Assembly: GCF_002531575.1 (NCBI RefSeq)
Contig: NZ_NWTI01000020.1
Coordinates: 85,257 to 149,256 of the forward strand
Source of the DNA: Bradyrhizobium sp. Y36
GTDB taxonomy: Bacteria > Pseudomonadota > Alphaproteobacteria > Rhizobiales > Xanthobacteraceae
Reading direction: 5' to 3'
DNA: 64,000 nt
Below are positions 18,512 to 27,885 of this stretch, piece after piece. The translations under genes and the position numbers were made by a program. The notes under the pieces are model-generated. The model made no database searches, was not told the DNA's origin, and was given only the letters and a program-made list of their open reading frames with translations. Every line of letters starts with the position of its first letter. The stretch's first letter is position 1.

Positions 18512-19663
18512 TTACGCGTAACTGCGCATCGCCTCGGCGTGACCGCTGGCCTCGACCTCGGTGCGTGGGCGCAAGCGCGTCAGCGCCAGCATCATGCCGA
18601 CGCCATAGGCGAGCGACACGATCGAGGAGCCGCCGTAGGAGATGAAGGGCAGCGTCATGCCCTTGGCTGGGATCAGCTGCAGGTTCACCGACATGTTGAT
18701 CGCCGCCTGCACGCCGAACAGGATCGCAAGCCCGGATGCGGCAAAGCGCGAGAACATGTCCTCGTTGGCGTAGGCGCGCGACAGCGTGCGGATGACGACG
18801 AAGGCGAACAGCGCCAGCATGGCCAGGCACAGGATGATGCCGAACTCTTCGGCGGCCACCGCGAACACGAAGTCGGTATGGCTGTCCGGCAAGCTGCGCT
18901 TTGCAATGCCCTCGCCCGGCCCCAGGCCGAACCAGCCGCCGTTGTAGAAGGCCTCCATGGCGGTATCGACCTGGAAGGTGTCGCCAGAGGCCGGGTTCAT
19001 GAAGCGCTTGATGCGGCCCGCCACGTGCGGAACGAACAGATAGGCGCTGAACAGGCCGGCGGCGGCGGCGCCCGCCAGCCCGAACACCCAGATCATCCGC
19101 ATGCCCGCGATGAAGAACAGCGAGCCCCACACCATCAGGATCAGCATGGTCTGGCCGAAATCCGGCTCCATCACCAGCAGCGAGACCAGCATCAACAGCA
19201 GCACCAGCGCCATCGAGGTCGCCGGCATCTCCGGGCGCTTGGTCGATTCCGCGAACAGCCAGGCGGCGATCACGACGAAGGACGGTTTTGCGATTTCGGA
19301 CGCCTGGATGTTGACGCCGAGCAGCGTGATCCAGCGCCGCGAACCCTTCACCTCGGGGCCGATCGCGAGCGTCAGCACGATCAGGACGATGCTGGCCGCA
19401 AAGATGATCAGCGCCGACCGGCGGATCGAGCGCGGCGACAGGAAGGAGACCCCGAGCAGCACCAGGCAGGACGGGAGCAGGAACATCACGTGGCGGCTGA
19501 AGAAGTGGAACGGATCGAGCCCGATGCGGGTCGCAACCGGCGGGCTCGCCGCCAGCGACAGGATCACGCCGGTCAGCATCAAGGCCAGGATGGCGCCCAT
19601 CAGCGGCTTGTCGACGGTCCACCACCACTCGGAAAAGGGGGTGCGTTCTTCACGGGAGAGCAT
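18512..19663 (-). CDS. ftsW: Lipid II polymerase FtsW (SEDS family)
   Basis: The 383-residue integral membrane protein has about ten helices and the SEDS signature near the C-terminus, LPFISYGGSSIVSLAYGVG. It polymerises septal glycan together with the FtsI transpeptidase. Other family landmarks are GSRRWITLLGVNIQASEIAKP and FNGGWFGLGPGEGIAKRSLPDSHTDF (in part), where the catalytic Asp region and the loop are recognisable. The N-terminus MLSREERTPFSEWWW is typical of rhizobial FtsW. Confidence 0.96.
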   Translation of the reverse strand: MLSREERTPFSEWWWTVDKPLMGAILALMLTGVILSLAASPPVATRIGLDPFHFFSRHVMFLLPSCLVLLGVSFLSPRSIRRSALIIFAASIVLIVLTLAIGPEVKGSRRWITLLGVNIQASEIAKPSFVVIAAWLFAESTKRPEMPATSMALVLLLMLVSLLVMEPDFGQTMLILMVWGSLFFIAGMRMIWVFGLAGAAAAGLFSAYLFVPHVAGRIKRFMNPASGDTFQVDTAMEAFYNGGWFGLGPGEGIAKRSLPDSHTDFVFAVAAEEFGIILCLAMLALFAFVVIRTLSRAYANEDMFSRFAASGLAILFGVQAAINMSVNLQLIPAKGMTLPFISYGGSSIVSLAYGVGMMLALTRLRPRTEVEASGHAEAMRSYA

Positions 19664-19773
19664 GAGCGGCCGCTTTCGGACAGAGGTCCGTTCATTGGTC
19701 GCCGACGTTGGTTACCGGAGAGTTAAGGAAATGCGGATGATTGGAGATAGAGCAAAGCGTCCACCTCAAATGC

Positions 19774-19873
19774 TCGTCAGCCCCGCGAAGGCGGGGCATC
19801 CAGTACGCCGCGGCCTCTCGGCTCAAGCACCGTCTCTGGGATACTGGGTCGCCCGGTCAAGCCGGGCGACGAT
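19774..19873. repeat. Intergenic palindromic repeat, family C (copy 2)
   Basis: The element begins CGTCAGCCCCGCGAAGGCGGGGC and ends TCGCCCGGTCAAGCCGGGCGACGA, with two terminal hairpins and a degenerate middle that shares CATCCAGTA and ATACTGG with copy 3. It lies upstream of ftsW. Confidence 0.7.
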
Positions 19874-19900
19874 AGCGGAGATTTTGGAAGCTATGTGCCC

Positions 19901-20119
19901 TTACACCACCGGCTTCACACCCGAGAGCAACTCGCGAGTCTTGTTCAACGCCTCGATCAGTTGGTCCAGTTCCTGTGAGCCGAAGAAAACCTCGATGTCC
20001 CCTCCCTTCTCGAGGGACAGTGCCAGTCCGGCGGCTTCGCCGGCCGTGCGAACGATGATGACGGCTCCGTCCCCGGAATCGAGGTCAGGAAAACAAATCG
20101 TGGCAACCTGCGTCGTCAC
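19901..20119 (-). CDS. Small hypothetical protein between murD and ftsW
   Basis: This 72-residue frame has coding-like composition and lies 35 nt after the murD stop on the same strand. It has no signal peptide or membrane segment; a helical C-terminal half (FFGSQELDQLIEALNKTREL) follows a beta-rich N-terminal half (ATICFPDLDSGDGAVIIVRT). No family was recognised. Its last residues, GVKPVV, and the underlying DNA are nearly identical to the end of MurD. The gene is probably translated with the dcw operon; whether it acts in division is unknown. Confidence 0.65.
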   Translation of the reverse strand: MTTQVATICFPDLDSGDGAVIIVRTAGEAAGLALSLEKGGDIEVFFGSQELDQLIEALNKTRELLSGVKPVV

Positions 20120-20154
20120 CTCATTGCCCCCTCAGCGCGCCAGGTCACAAATTC

Positions 20155-21552
20155 TCACACCACCGGCTTCACGCCCGGCAGCGCCTGCACCAGTTCGCGG
20201 AACTTGGTGCCGCGGATCTCGAAGTTGCGGTACTGGTCGAAGGAGGCGCAGGCCGGCGACAGCAACACGACGGCGTCGGTGAGGCCTGATGCTTCCGCGT
20301 CGCGCGCGGCGTGTTCGACCGCGACGTCGAGCGTCTGGCTGATCTCGTGCGAGACGGAGCCCAGCGTTCCCGAAAACTCCTGCGCGGCCTCGCCGATCAG
20401 ATAGGCTTTGCGGATGCGGGGGAAGAAGCCGGTCAAGCCAGTGATGCCGCCGGCCTTCGGCTTGCCGCCGGCGATCCAGAAGATGTCCGCAAAGGACGAC
20501 AGCGCATGCGCGGTGGCGTCCGCGTTGGTGCCCTTGGAATCGTTGACGAACAGCACGTTGCCGCGACGACCGACCTGCTCCATGCGATGCGCAAGGCCCG
20601 GAAAGCTGCGCAGGCCGTTCTGCAGCACGTCGAGGCTGATGCCCATCGCCAGCGCGGCTGCGGCGGCGCAGGCTGCGTTCTGCGCGTTGTGCTGGCCGCG
20701 CAGCGAGCCGATGCCGCCGAGCGCGGCGACCTCGCTGCGGGCGCCGCCCGCCGTGCGCACGATATTGCCGTGCTCGACATGGATGCCTGAAGCCAGCGGG
20801 TTCTTGACGGAGATGCGCACCACGTTCTTGCCGGCGCGGTCGAGCCTATCGGCGATATCGCGGCAGAACCCGTCATCGACGCCGACGATGGCGGTGCCGC
20901 CTCCCTGCACGCCCGCAACGAGGCGCTCCTTCACCGCGGCGTAATGTCCGATCGTGCCGTGACGATCGATGTGGTCCTCGCTGACATTGAGCAGGATGCC
21001 GACGGAGGGATCGAGCGAGGGCGTGAGGTCGATCTGGTAGGACGACATCTCGATGACGTGGACGCGGCCCATGCGCGGCGGCTCCAGCGACAGGATCGCG
21101 GTGCCGATATTGCCGCCCATCTGGGTGTCGTAGCCGGCGACCTTGGTCAGATGCGCGATCAGCGCCGTCGTGGTCGATTTGCCGTTGGTGCCAGTGATGG
21201 CGACGAACGGCGCGTTCGGGGCGTGACGGCGACGCTCGCGGCAGAACAGCTCGATGTCGCCGACCACCTCACAACCGGCCTCGCGCGCCTTCAGCACGCT
21301 CCAATGCGGCACCGGATGGGTGAGCGGCACGCCCGGAGCAAGCACGAGCGCTGCAAAGTTCGCCCAGGAGACGTTGCGCAAGTCCGCGGTGATGAAGCCC
21401 GCCTGCGCGGCCTTGGCGACGTTCTCGGCGTTGTCGTCGGCAGCGATCACCTCGGCGCCGCCGGCCTTCAGCGCATGGCAGGAGGCGAGCCCGGAGCCGC
21501 CGAGGCCGAACACCGCGACGGTCTTGCCGGCAAAGGAGGTGACGGGGATCAT
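20155..21552 (-). CDS. murD: UDP-N-acetylmuramoylalanine--D-glutamate ligase MurD
   Basis: The 465-residue ligase adds D-glutamate to UDP-MurNAc-L-Ala. The UDP-binding Rossmann start is TVAVFGLGGSGLASCHAL, the P-loop is AITGTNGKSTTTALI, the central ligase motif includes SSYQIDLTPSLDPSVG, and GLAHRMEQVG followed by NDSKGTNADAT carries the third-domain residues. Length is normal. It starts 7 nt after the end of mraY. Confidence 0.96.
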   Translation of the reverse strand: MIPVTSFAGKTVAVFGLGGSGLASCHALKAGGAEVIAADDNAENVAKAAQAGFITADLRNVSWANFAALVLAPGVPLTHPVPHWSVLKAREAGCEVVGDIELFCRERRRHAPNAPFVAITGTNGKSTTTALIAHLTKVAGYDTQMGGNIGTAILSLEPPRMGRVHVIEMSSYQIDLTPSLDPSVGILLNVSEDHIDRHGTIGHYAAVKERLVAGVQGGGTAIVGVDDGFCRDIADRLDRAGKNVVRISVKNPLASGIHVEHGNIVRTAGGARSEVAALGGIGSLRGQHNAQNAACAAAAALAMGISLDVLQNGLRSFPGLAHRMEQVGRRGNVLFVNDSKGTNADATAHALSSFADIFWIAGGKPKAGGITGLTGFFPRIRKAYLIGEAAQEFSGTLGSVSHEISQTLDVAVEHAARDAEASGLTDAVVLLSPACASFDQYRNFEIRGTKFRELVQALPGVKPVV

Positions 21553-21559
21553 CGAGCGA

Positions 21560-22663
21560 TCACCGCAGCTTCAGCGTGGACAGGCCGGCGAGCGCCAGCA
21601 TCACCGAGATGATCCAGAAGCGGATCACGATCTGCGGCTCGGTCCAGCCGAGCTGCTCGAAGTGATGATGGATCGGCGCCATCCGGAAGATGCGCTTGCC
21701 CGTCAGCTTGAACGACACCACCTGCACGATGACCGAGACCGCCTCGAGCACGAACAGGCCGCCGATCACCGCGAGTACGATCTCGTGCTTCACCGCGACC
21801 GCGATTGCTCCCAGCATGCCGCCAAGCGCGAGCGAGCCGGTGTCGCCCATGAAGATCGAAGCCGGCGGCGCGTTGAACCAGAGAAAACCGAGGCCGGCGC
21901 CCAATAGCGCACCGCAGAGCACCGCGAGCTCGCCGGTGCCGGCGACATATTTGATCTGGAGATATTCGGCGAACACGGCGTTGCCGGCGAGATAGGCGAT
22001 CATCGCAAAGCTCGCGGTCGCGATCATCACCGGCACGATGGCGAGGCCGTCGAGACCGTCGGTGAGATTCACCGCGTTGCCGGAGCCGACGATGACGAAG
22101 GCGCCGAAGATGACGAAGAACCAGCCGAAATGCAGCACGGTGTCCTTGAGGAAGGGAATCGTCAGCGCGGTCGAGGCGGGATCGCGGTTCAGCCGCACCA
22201 GCGCGTAGCAGGCCACCAGCGCGATCGCCCCTTCGATCAAGAGGCGGAGCTTGCTGCCGAAGCCGCTCGTGGTCTGCTTGGTCACCTTGAGGTAGTCGTC
22301 ATAGAAGCCGACGAAGCCGAAGCCGAGCGTCACCGCCAGCACGATCCAGACATAGGGGTTGAGCGGATTGGCCCACAGCACGGTGCCGACCGTGAGACCG
22401 GACAGGATCATCAGCCCGCCCATGGTGGGCGTGCCCTTCTTGGCGAGATGCGATTGCGGGCCGTCGATCCGGATCGGCTGACCCTTGCCCTGGCGGATGC
22501 GCAAATGATCGATGATCCAGGGCCCGAACAGGAACACGAACAGCGCGCCGGTGACCACCGCGCCGCCGGTGCGGAAAGTGATGTAGCGGAAGACGTTCAG
22601 GAAGGTGCGAACGGCACCGAAGCCCGGAAAAGTGTTGGAGAGCTCGATCAGCCAGTAAAACAT
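21560..22663 (-). CDS. mraY: Phospho-MurNAc-pentapeptide transferase MraY
   Basis: The 367-residue membrane enzyme attaches phospho-MurNAc-pentapeptide to undecaprenyl phosphate, making lipid I. It has about ten helices and the family motifs KKGTPTMGGLMIL, FGFVGFYDDYLKV with the conserved acidic pair, NAVNLTDGLDGLAIVP, FMGDTGSLALGG, and the HHHFEQLGWTEPQIV loop. Length and start agree with the family. Confidence 0.97.
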   Translation of the reverse strand: MFYWLIELSNTFPGFGAVRTFLNVFRYITFRTGGAVVTGALFVFLFGPWIIDHLRIRQGKGQPIRIDGPQSHLAKKGTPTMGGLMILSGLTVGTVLWANPLNPYVWIVLAVTLGFGFVGFYDDYLKVTKQTTSGFGSKLRLLIEGAIALVACYALVRLNRDPASTALTIPFLKDTVLHFGWFFVIFGAFVIVGSGNAVNLTDGLDGLAIVPVMIATASFAMIAYLAGNAVFAEYLQIKYVAGTGELAVLCGALLGAGLGFLWFNAPPASIFMGDTGSLALGGMLGAIAVAVKHEIVLAVIGGLFVLEAVSVIVQVVSFKLTGKRIFRMAPIHHHFEQLGWTEPQIVIRFWIISVMLALAGLSTLKLR

Positions 22664-22832
22664 TCAAACGGTCCTATGGCGCTTTGCACGCACGATCTTG
22701 GCCTTTGATCATGGTCGTAACGTGCCTCATGCGGATTCGCTGGTCTTCATCATGGGCCGTGCGACCTTTCGGGAAACCGGACGGCTTGGCGCCGCGAAGG
22801 GTGGGATTCGGCAACGGCGCCTTCCAAGCAGT

Positions 22833-24212
22833 TTACGCCTTTGCCTGCAAGGCGGCCACCAGGCCCGGCACAAACTTGTTGACCCAGAACATCTTCTTGC
22901 TGCCCTTGACAACCACGACATCGCCCGCCTTCAGCAGGCTCGCGACCTCGCCCGGTTTCAGCGTGGCCGGATCGTCGTGCCAGCCGAGACCCTTGCCGGC
23001 CGGGAGCACATCGTAGAGGTGGCGCATCAGGGGCCCGACGCAGTAGACGGCGTCGATTCCGTCGAGATGCTTGGCGAGGGCGGTGTGGTAACTGGGCGCA
23101 TCATCGCCGAGCTCCAGCATGTCGCCGAGCACCGCAATGCGGCGGCCGCCGGTGATGTTGCGCGCGTGGAGGCTTTGCAGCGCCGCAGCGACGCTGGCTG
23201 GATTGCCGTTGAAACTGTCGTCGATCACGGTGATACCGCCGATCGCCTGCTCGACGCCGCGGCCGGTCATGATGCCGACCCGATCGAGCTTGATCGCGAG
23301 CGTCGCCGGGTCGAGATGGGCCGCACGGATCGCGGCGAGCGCAGCCAGCGCATTTTGCACGCGATGCGGCGCGCCCGGCGTCAGGCTGAAGGCGATCTCC
23401 TTCTTGCCGATCGTGGCCACGATCTGCCAGCTCTCGCCATGCGGCGCGTGCGCGACCTCGTGCACCTCGGCATGCTCGCCGAAGCGCACGACCTTGCCTT
23501 TCCATTCCGAGGCCTTGAGCCCGGCGGGCAGCACCAGCACACCGTCCTCGGGCAGGCCGAGCGCGATCGACACCTTCTCGTGCCTGATGGCTTCGAGCGA
23601 GCCGAGCTTTTCCAGATGCACGGGCTGGACGTTGACGACGAGCGCCACCGTCGGACGCGTCAATTCGCTGAGCCGCGCGATCTCGCCTTGCTGGTTCATG
23701 CCCATCTCGACGACCCAGAGGCTGGCGTCGGGCCTGGCATTGCACAGCGTCAGCGGCACGCCCCAGAAATTGTTGAAGCTCGAGGGGCTCGCATAGGCGT
23801 TCGGATAGGCCGCCAGGAATTCCTTGGTGCTGGTCTTGCCCGCGCTGCCGGTGAGGCCGATCACCGGTCCGCTAAAGCGCGCACGCGCGGCGCGTGCGAG
23901 ACCCCAGAGACCGTCGATCAGCGTATCCTTGACGACGATCTGAGGAATGCGGATGCCTTTGATCTCGTGCGGCACGATCATCGCGACCGCACCCGAAGCC
24001 TCGGCCTTGTCCGCGAACTCCCAGCCGTCGCGCGCGCTGGCAAAAGCCGAGACGAAACCCCCGCTCGGCGTGCCGCTCAGCGCCACGAACAGGCTGCCCG
24101 GCTTCACCAGCCGGCTGTCCTGGGTGACGAAGTCGATCGGGGTGTCAGGGAACGATCCGTCCGCGCCCAGCGCGCGCGCCACTTCGGCGACCGTCCAGAT
24201 TGGCGCGCTCAT
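22833..24212 (-). CDS. murF: UDP-MurNAc-tripeptide--D-alanyl-D-alanine ligase MurF
   Basis: The 459-residue ligase adds D-Ala-D-Ala, completing the cytoplasmic pentapeptide. The ATP site reads LTGSAGKTSTKEFLA, the Ser-Phe region SSFNNFWGVPLTL, and VVEMGMNQQGEIA gives the conserved Glu. The third domain includes DDSFNGNPASVAAAL. The start codon overlaps the murE stop by 4 nt. A 169-nt gap separates it from mraY; it holds no recognisable gene. Confidence 0.96.
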   Translation of the reverse strand: MSAPIWTVAEVARALGADGSFPDTPIDFVTQDSRLVKPGSLFVALSGTPSGGFVSAFASARDGWEFADKAEASGAVAMIVPHEIKGIRIPQIVVKDTLIDGLWGLARAARARFSGPVIGLTGSAGKTSTKEFLAAYPNAYASPSSFNNFWGVPLTLCNARPDASLWVVEMGMNQQGEIARLSELTRPTVALVVNVQPVHLEKLGSLEAIRHEKVSIALGLPEDGVLVLPAGLKASEWKGKVVRFGEHAEVHEVAHAPHGESWQIVATIGKKEIAFSLTPGAPHRVQNALAALAAIRAAHLDPATLAIKLDRVGIMTGRGVEQAIGGITVIDDSFNGNPASVAAALQSLHARNITGGRRIAVLGDMLELGDDAPSYHTALAKHLDGIDAVYCVGPLMRHLYDVLPAGKGLGWHDDPATLKPGEVASLLKAGDVVVVKGSKKMFWVNKFVPGLVAALQAKA

Positions 24213-25666
24213 GCTGTCCTCGACGCTAGTGCGGCGGCGACCGCCTCGTGATCACTGAAGGGCAAAGTCTCGCCGCCGACGATCTGCCCGGTTTCGTGCC
24301 CCTTGCCGGCGACGAGCAGTGCATCGCCCTCCTGCAATTCCTCGATCGCGGCGCAGATCGCAGCAGCGCGGTCTCCGATCTCGCGGGCGCCCTTTGCTGT
24401 GGCGAGGATCGCGGCGCGGATGGCTTCGGGCTTCTCGCTGCGCGGATTGTCGTCGGTGATGATGATGCCGTCGGCATTCTCGGCCGCGATCGCGCCCATG
24501 ATCGGACGCTTGCCGGCATCACGATCGCCGCCGGCGCCGAACACGACGACCAGCCTGCGCTTCGCGTAGGGCCGAAGTGCCTGCAGCGCCTTTGCCAACG
24601 CGTCGGGCTTGTGCGCGTAGTCGACGAAGATCGGTGCGCCGTTGCGCTCACCGACCCGTTCGAGACGGCCTTTGGCACCTTCGAGATGCTCCAGGCTCGC
24701 GAACACATCGGCGGCGTCGCTGCCGGTGCCGATCGCAAGGCCGGCCGATACCAGCGCGTTCTCGATCTGGAATTCGCCGACCAGGGGCAGCCGGACGGCG
24801 TAGGGCTTGCCGCGATGCTCGAGCGTGAGCCCTTGCGAAAAACCTTCGACCACGGCCTCGGCGAGACGGATGCCCTCGCCTGCCCCGTCGCCGTTGCGGC
24901 CGACCGCCATGACGCGCAGGCCGCGCGACTTTGCCGCAGCGATCACCTCCGCCGAGCAATCATGATCGGCCGAGATGACGGCCGCGCCGCCCGGGGCCAC
25001 GAGCTCCCGGAACAGCCGGAGCTTCGCCGCAAGATAATGCGCGACGGTCGGATGATAATCCATGTGATCGCGCGACAGATTGGTGAAGCCGCCGGCGGAG
25101 ACGCGCACGCCGTCGAGCCGATACTGATCGAGCCCATGCGACGAGGCCTCGAAGGCGAGATGCGTGACGCCTTCGCGCGCGATCTCGTCGATCTGCCGGT
25201 GTAGCGCGATCGGGTCCGGCGTCGTCAGCGAGCCGTAGACGGTGCGCTTGGGCGAGACCAGGCCGATGGTGCCGATGCTGGCGGAAACATGCCCCAGCCG
25301 TTCCCAGATCTGGCGCGTGAAGGCGGCAACCGAGGTCTTGCCGCTGGTGCCGGTCACGGCCGCGACGGTCGCGGGCTGGGCGGGGAAGAAAGTCGCCGCA
25401 GCCAGCGCCAGCGCACGACGCGGATTGGCGACGGCGATGAACGGCACTTTGCCGCCGGCCGGGGCATGGTCGCCAACAACGGCAACAGCGCCTGCGGCAA
25501 TGGCGGCGTCGATGAAGCGCGCGCCGTCGGTCTTGCTGCCAGCGAGCGCAAAGAAGAGATCGCCCGGCTTGACTGCGCGGCTGTCGAGCGCAAGGCCGGT
25601 GACGTCGAGCGCCGCGGCGGCGGGCTCGATCGCGGCGTCATTGCCTAGCAGGGCGGACAGCTTCAT
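24209..25666 (-). CDS. murE: UDP-MurNAc-L-Ala-D-Glu--2,6-diaminopimelate ligase MurE
   Basis: The start at 25666 gives a 485-residue protein beginning MKLSALLGNDAAIEP; the frame extends ten codons further but without family support. The P-loop is AVTGTSGKTSVAAFTRQ, and the DAP-specificity motif DDNPRSEKPE is present, so the third residue of the stem peptide should be meso-diaminopimelate. It catalyses the third amino-acid addition in the cytoplasm. It lies 84 nt after ftsI and overlaps murF by 4 nt. Confidence 0.96.
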   Translation of the reverse strand: MKLSALLGNDAAIEPAAAALDVTGLALDSRAVKPGDLFFALAGSKTDGARFIDAAIAAGAVAVVGDHAPAGGKVPFIAVANPRRALALAAATFFPAQPATVAAVTGTSGKTSVAAFTRQIWERLGHVSASIGTIGLVSPKRTVYGSLTTPDPIALHRQIDEIAREGVTHLAFEASSHGLDQYRLDGVRVSAGGFTNLSRDHMDYHPTVAHYLAAKLRLFRELVAPGGAAVISADHDCSAEVIAAAKSRGLRVMAVGRNGDGAGEGIRLAEAVVEGFSQGLTLEHRGKPYAVRLPLVGEFQIENALVSAGLAIGTGSDAADVFASLEHLEGAKGRLERVGERNGAPIFVDYAHKPDALAKALQALRPYAKRRLVVVFGAGGDRDAGKRPIMGAIAAENADGIIITDDNPRSEKPEAIRAAILATAKGAREIGDRAAAICAAIEELQEGDALLVAGKGHETGQIVGGETLPFSDHEAVAAALASRTA

Positions 25667-25750
25667 GGTCTTCCAGTCGACAATGCCGGGCCGCAAAGCC
25701 GAATCCCTGGGAAAATCCCGACTCAGCCGCGGCGATGGCCACCCCGTTGA

Positions 25751-27493
25751 TTACTGGGTTGTCCTGGATGCTGCAAGAATAAGGCGGTCCGCAGGCGGCA
25801 GGTCGAACCGGGGCTCGACGCCCAGAAGCGGCGCGATCCGCTCGATCACCTTGCCGCCGGTCGGCACCGCGTTCCAGCCCGAGGTGATGAAACCCTTCGT
25901 TTCGGGAATCGCCTGCGGCTCGTCCAGCATGATCAGGATCTGATATTTCGGATCGTCGCACGGCATGATCGCCGTGAAGGAGTTGAGCACGCGCTTCTTG
26001 GCATAGCGGCCGTTGATGACCTTCTCGGACGTGCCGGTCTTGCCGCCGACGTAATAGCCCTTGACGTCGGCGGTCTTGGCGGTGCCGATCTCGGCGTTCA
26101 GCCGCATCAGGAACCGCATCTTGTCACTGGTTTCCGTCTTGATGACGCGCTTGGCCATCGCCGCGGCTTCGGACTCGCTGCGCTTCATGAAGGTCGGCGG
26201 AATCAGATAGCCGCCGTTCACCAGCGCATTGATGCCCATCACCGCCTGCAGCGGCGCCACCGACATGCCCTGGCCGAACGCGATGGTGACGGTGTTCAGT
26301 TCGCCCCAGCGTCGCGGCACCAGCGGGGCCGCGCTCTCCGGCAGCTCGGTGCGCAGCCGCGTCAGCTGGCCCATCTTGGCGAGGAACGCCTTGTGCGCCT
26401 CCACGCCTTGGCTGAGCGCGATCCGCGCGGCGCCGATGTTGGACGAGAAGGTGAACACTTCCTTGGTGTTGATGAAACGTCCGAGCGGGTGGCTGTCGTG
26501 GATGGTGAACTTGCCGTAGTGAAGGTTTCCGCGCGCATCCCACGACGAGTTCAGATTGATCTTGCCGGAATCGAGCGCCATCGCCAGCGTGAACGCCTTG
26601 AAGGTCGAGCCCATCTCGTAAACGCCCGTGGTCAGGCGGTTGATGCGATCAGGATCGTGCGCCTCCTTCGGATTGTTGGGATCGAAATCCGGAAGCGACA
26701 CCATCGCCACGAGCTCGCCGGTCTTGACGTTCGAGACGATTCCGGAGGCGGCCTTGGCGTGGAACTTGTCCTTGGCCTTCAGCAACTCGTCGCGTAGCGC
26801 ATGCTCGACGCGCAGGTCGATCGAGAGCTCGATCGGCTTCTGCAGCCGGTCGGTGGCAAAGCCGGCGCGATGGAGATCGGCGAGGCCCTGATTGTCGAGC
26901 CACTTCTCCATGCCGGCGATGCCCTGGTTGTCGATGTTGACCAGACCGATGAGGTGGGCGACCTCGTTGCCGGTCGGATAGACCCGCTTGTTCTCGCGCA
27001 GGAAGCCGATGCCGGGAATGCCGAGCTTGTGGATGGCCTGCTGCTGCTGCGCCGTGACCTCGCGCTTGAGCCAGACAAAGCCCTTGCGCGTCCTCAGGCG
27101 CTCGCGCACCTCGGCCTCGTCGAGATCCGGCACCGTGGCGGTGAGAAGCTCGATCGCTTCATCCTTGTCGATGATGCGGCGCGGCTCGCCGAACAGGCTC
27201 GCCGCCTTGACGTCGGTGGCGAGGATGGCGCCGTTGCGGTCGACGATATCGGGACGTGCGGTCGCCACCACCTCCTGCGCCGCGGCGCGGCGTGCGCCAT
27301 GGGCATCGGCGCCGATCGCAAACATCACGAGCCGGCCGCCGATCAGGGCATAGACCGAGGCGAAGGCGAGCATGGCGAGGCCAACGCGCGCGCGGGCCTT
27401 GGCGGCACGGTCGACATTGCGCCCGTAGAGCAGGCTGCGGATCAGACGTTGCCGCCAGGGTTCTATGGGTTTGGCCGGAGTCGCAGCGCTCAT
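25751..27493 (-). CDS. ftsI: Septal peptidoglycan transpeptidase FtsI (PBP3)
   Basis: The 580-residue class B penicillin-binding protein cross-links septal peptidoglycan. A basic cytoplasmic N-terminus is followed by one membrane helix (about 38-60), the dimerisation/pedestal domain, and the transpeptidase domain with the three active-site motifs: MGSTFKAFTLAM (about residue 300), FSSNIGAAR, and GKTGTSEKVI. It overlaps the ftsL stop codon by 4 nt. Length is normal. Confidence 0.96.
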   Translation of the reverse strand: MSAATPAKPIEPWRQRLIRSLLYGRNVDRAAKARARVGLAMLAFASVYALIGGRLVMFAIGADAHGARRAAAQEVVATARPDIVDRNGAILATDVKAASLFGEPRRIIDKDEAIELLTATVPDLDEAEVRERLRTRKGFVWLKREVTAQQQQAIHKLGIPGIGFLRENKRVYPTGNEVAHLIGLVNIDNQGIAGMEKWLDNQGLADLHRAGFATDRLQKPIELSIDLRVEHALRDELLKAKDKFHAKAASGIVSNVKTGELVAMVSLPDFDPNNPKEAHDPDRINRLTTGVYEMGSTFKAFTLAMALDSGKINLNSSWDARGNLHYGKFTIHDSHPLGRFINTKEVFTFSSNIGAARIALSQGVEAHKAFLAKMGQLTRLRTELPESAAPLVPRRWGELNTVTIAFGQGMSVAPLQAVMGINALVNGGYLIPPTFMKRSESEAAAMAKRVIKTETSDKMRFLMRLNAEIGTAKTADVKGYYVGGKTGTSEKVINGRYAKKRVLNSFTAIMPCDDPKYQILIMLDEPQAIPETKGFITSGWNAVPTGGKVIERIAPLLGVEPRFDLPPADRLILAASRTTQ

Positions 27494-27882
27494 TGATTGT
27501 CCTCGGGCTGAGGCACGGAGCCCGTCACAGTGTCAGGGTCGCTTGCGGCTTCGATGGTGTTGAGCATGGCTCCGATCGGATCGGGCTCGCCCGGCCTGAA
27601 CATCCGCGGCGGACGCTCCGGCAGGTTCTTCAGCGAATCATACTGCGTGCCGTTGACCGGCTTGAGCTGCAGATGCCGGTCGGACAGGCCTTGCAGGCGC
27701 AAGGGTGCATCGAGCTTGGCCCATTCGGAGCGCAGTGAAGCGATCGCATCGCGCTGCTCGCGGATTTCCGCATGCAACCGCAGCACCTTCTCGGTGCGCG
27801 CCGTGGAGTCCATCTTGATCCGGTAGACATAGGCCGCCGCGAAGATCAGCGCGCCGATGACGAGGAGGTGGATGATGCGCAT
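27490..27882 (-). CDS. ftsL: Cell division protein FtsL
   Basis: The 130-residue bitopic protein has one N-terminal membrane helix (LLVIGALIFAAAYVYRI) and a periplasmic leucine-zipper-like coiled coil (about 28-62), the FtsL plan, followed by a proline-rich tail. Sequence similarity within the family is low; the assignment rests mainly on topology and its place between rsmH (3 nt) and ftsI (4-nt overlap). FtsL pairs with FtsB/FtsQ to activate FtsWI. Confidence 0.85.
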   Translation of the reverse strand: MRIIHLLVIGALIFAAAYVYRIKMDSTARTEKVLRLHAEIREQRDAIASLRSEWAKLDAPLRLQGLSDRHLQLKPVNGTQYDSLKNLPERPPRMFRPGEPDPIGAMLNTIEAASDPDTVTGSVPQPEDNQ

Positions 27883-27885
27883 GCG

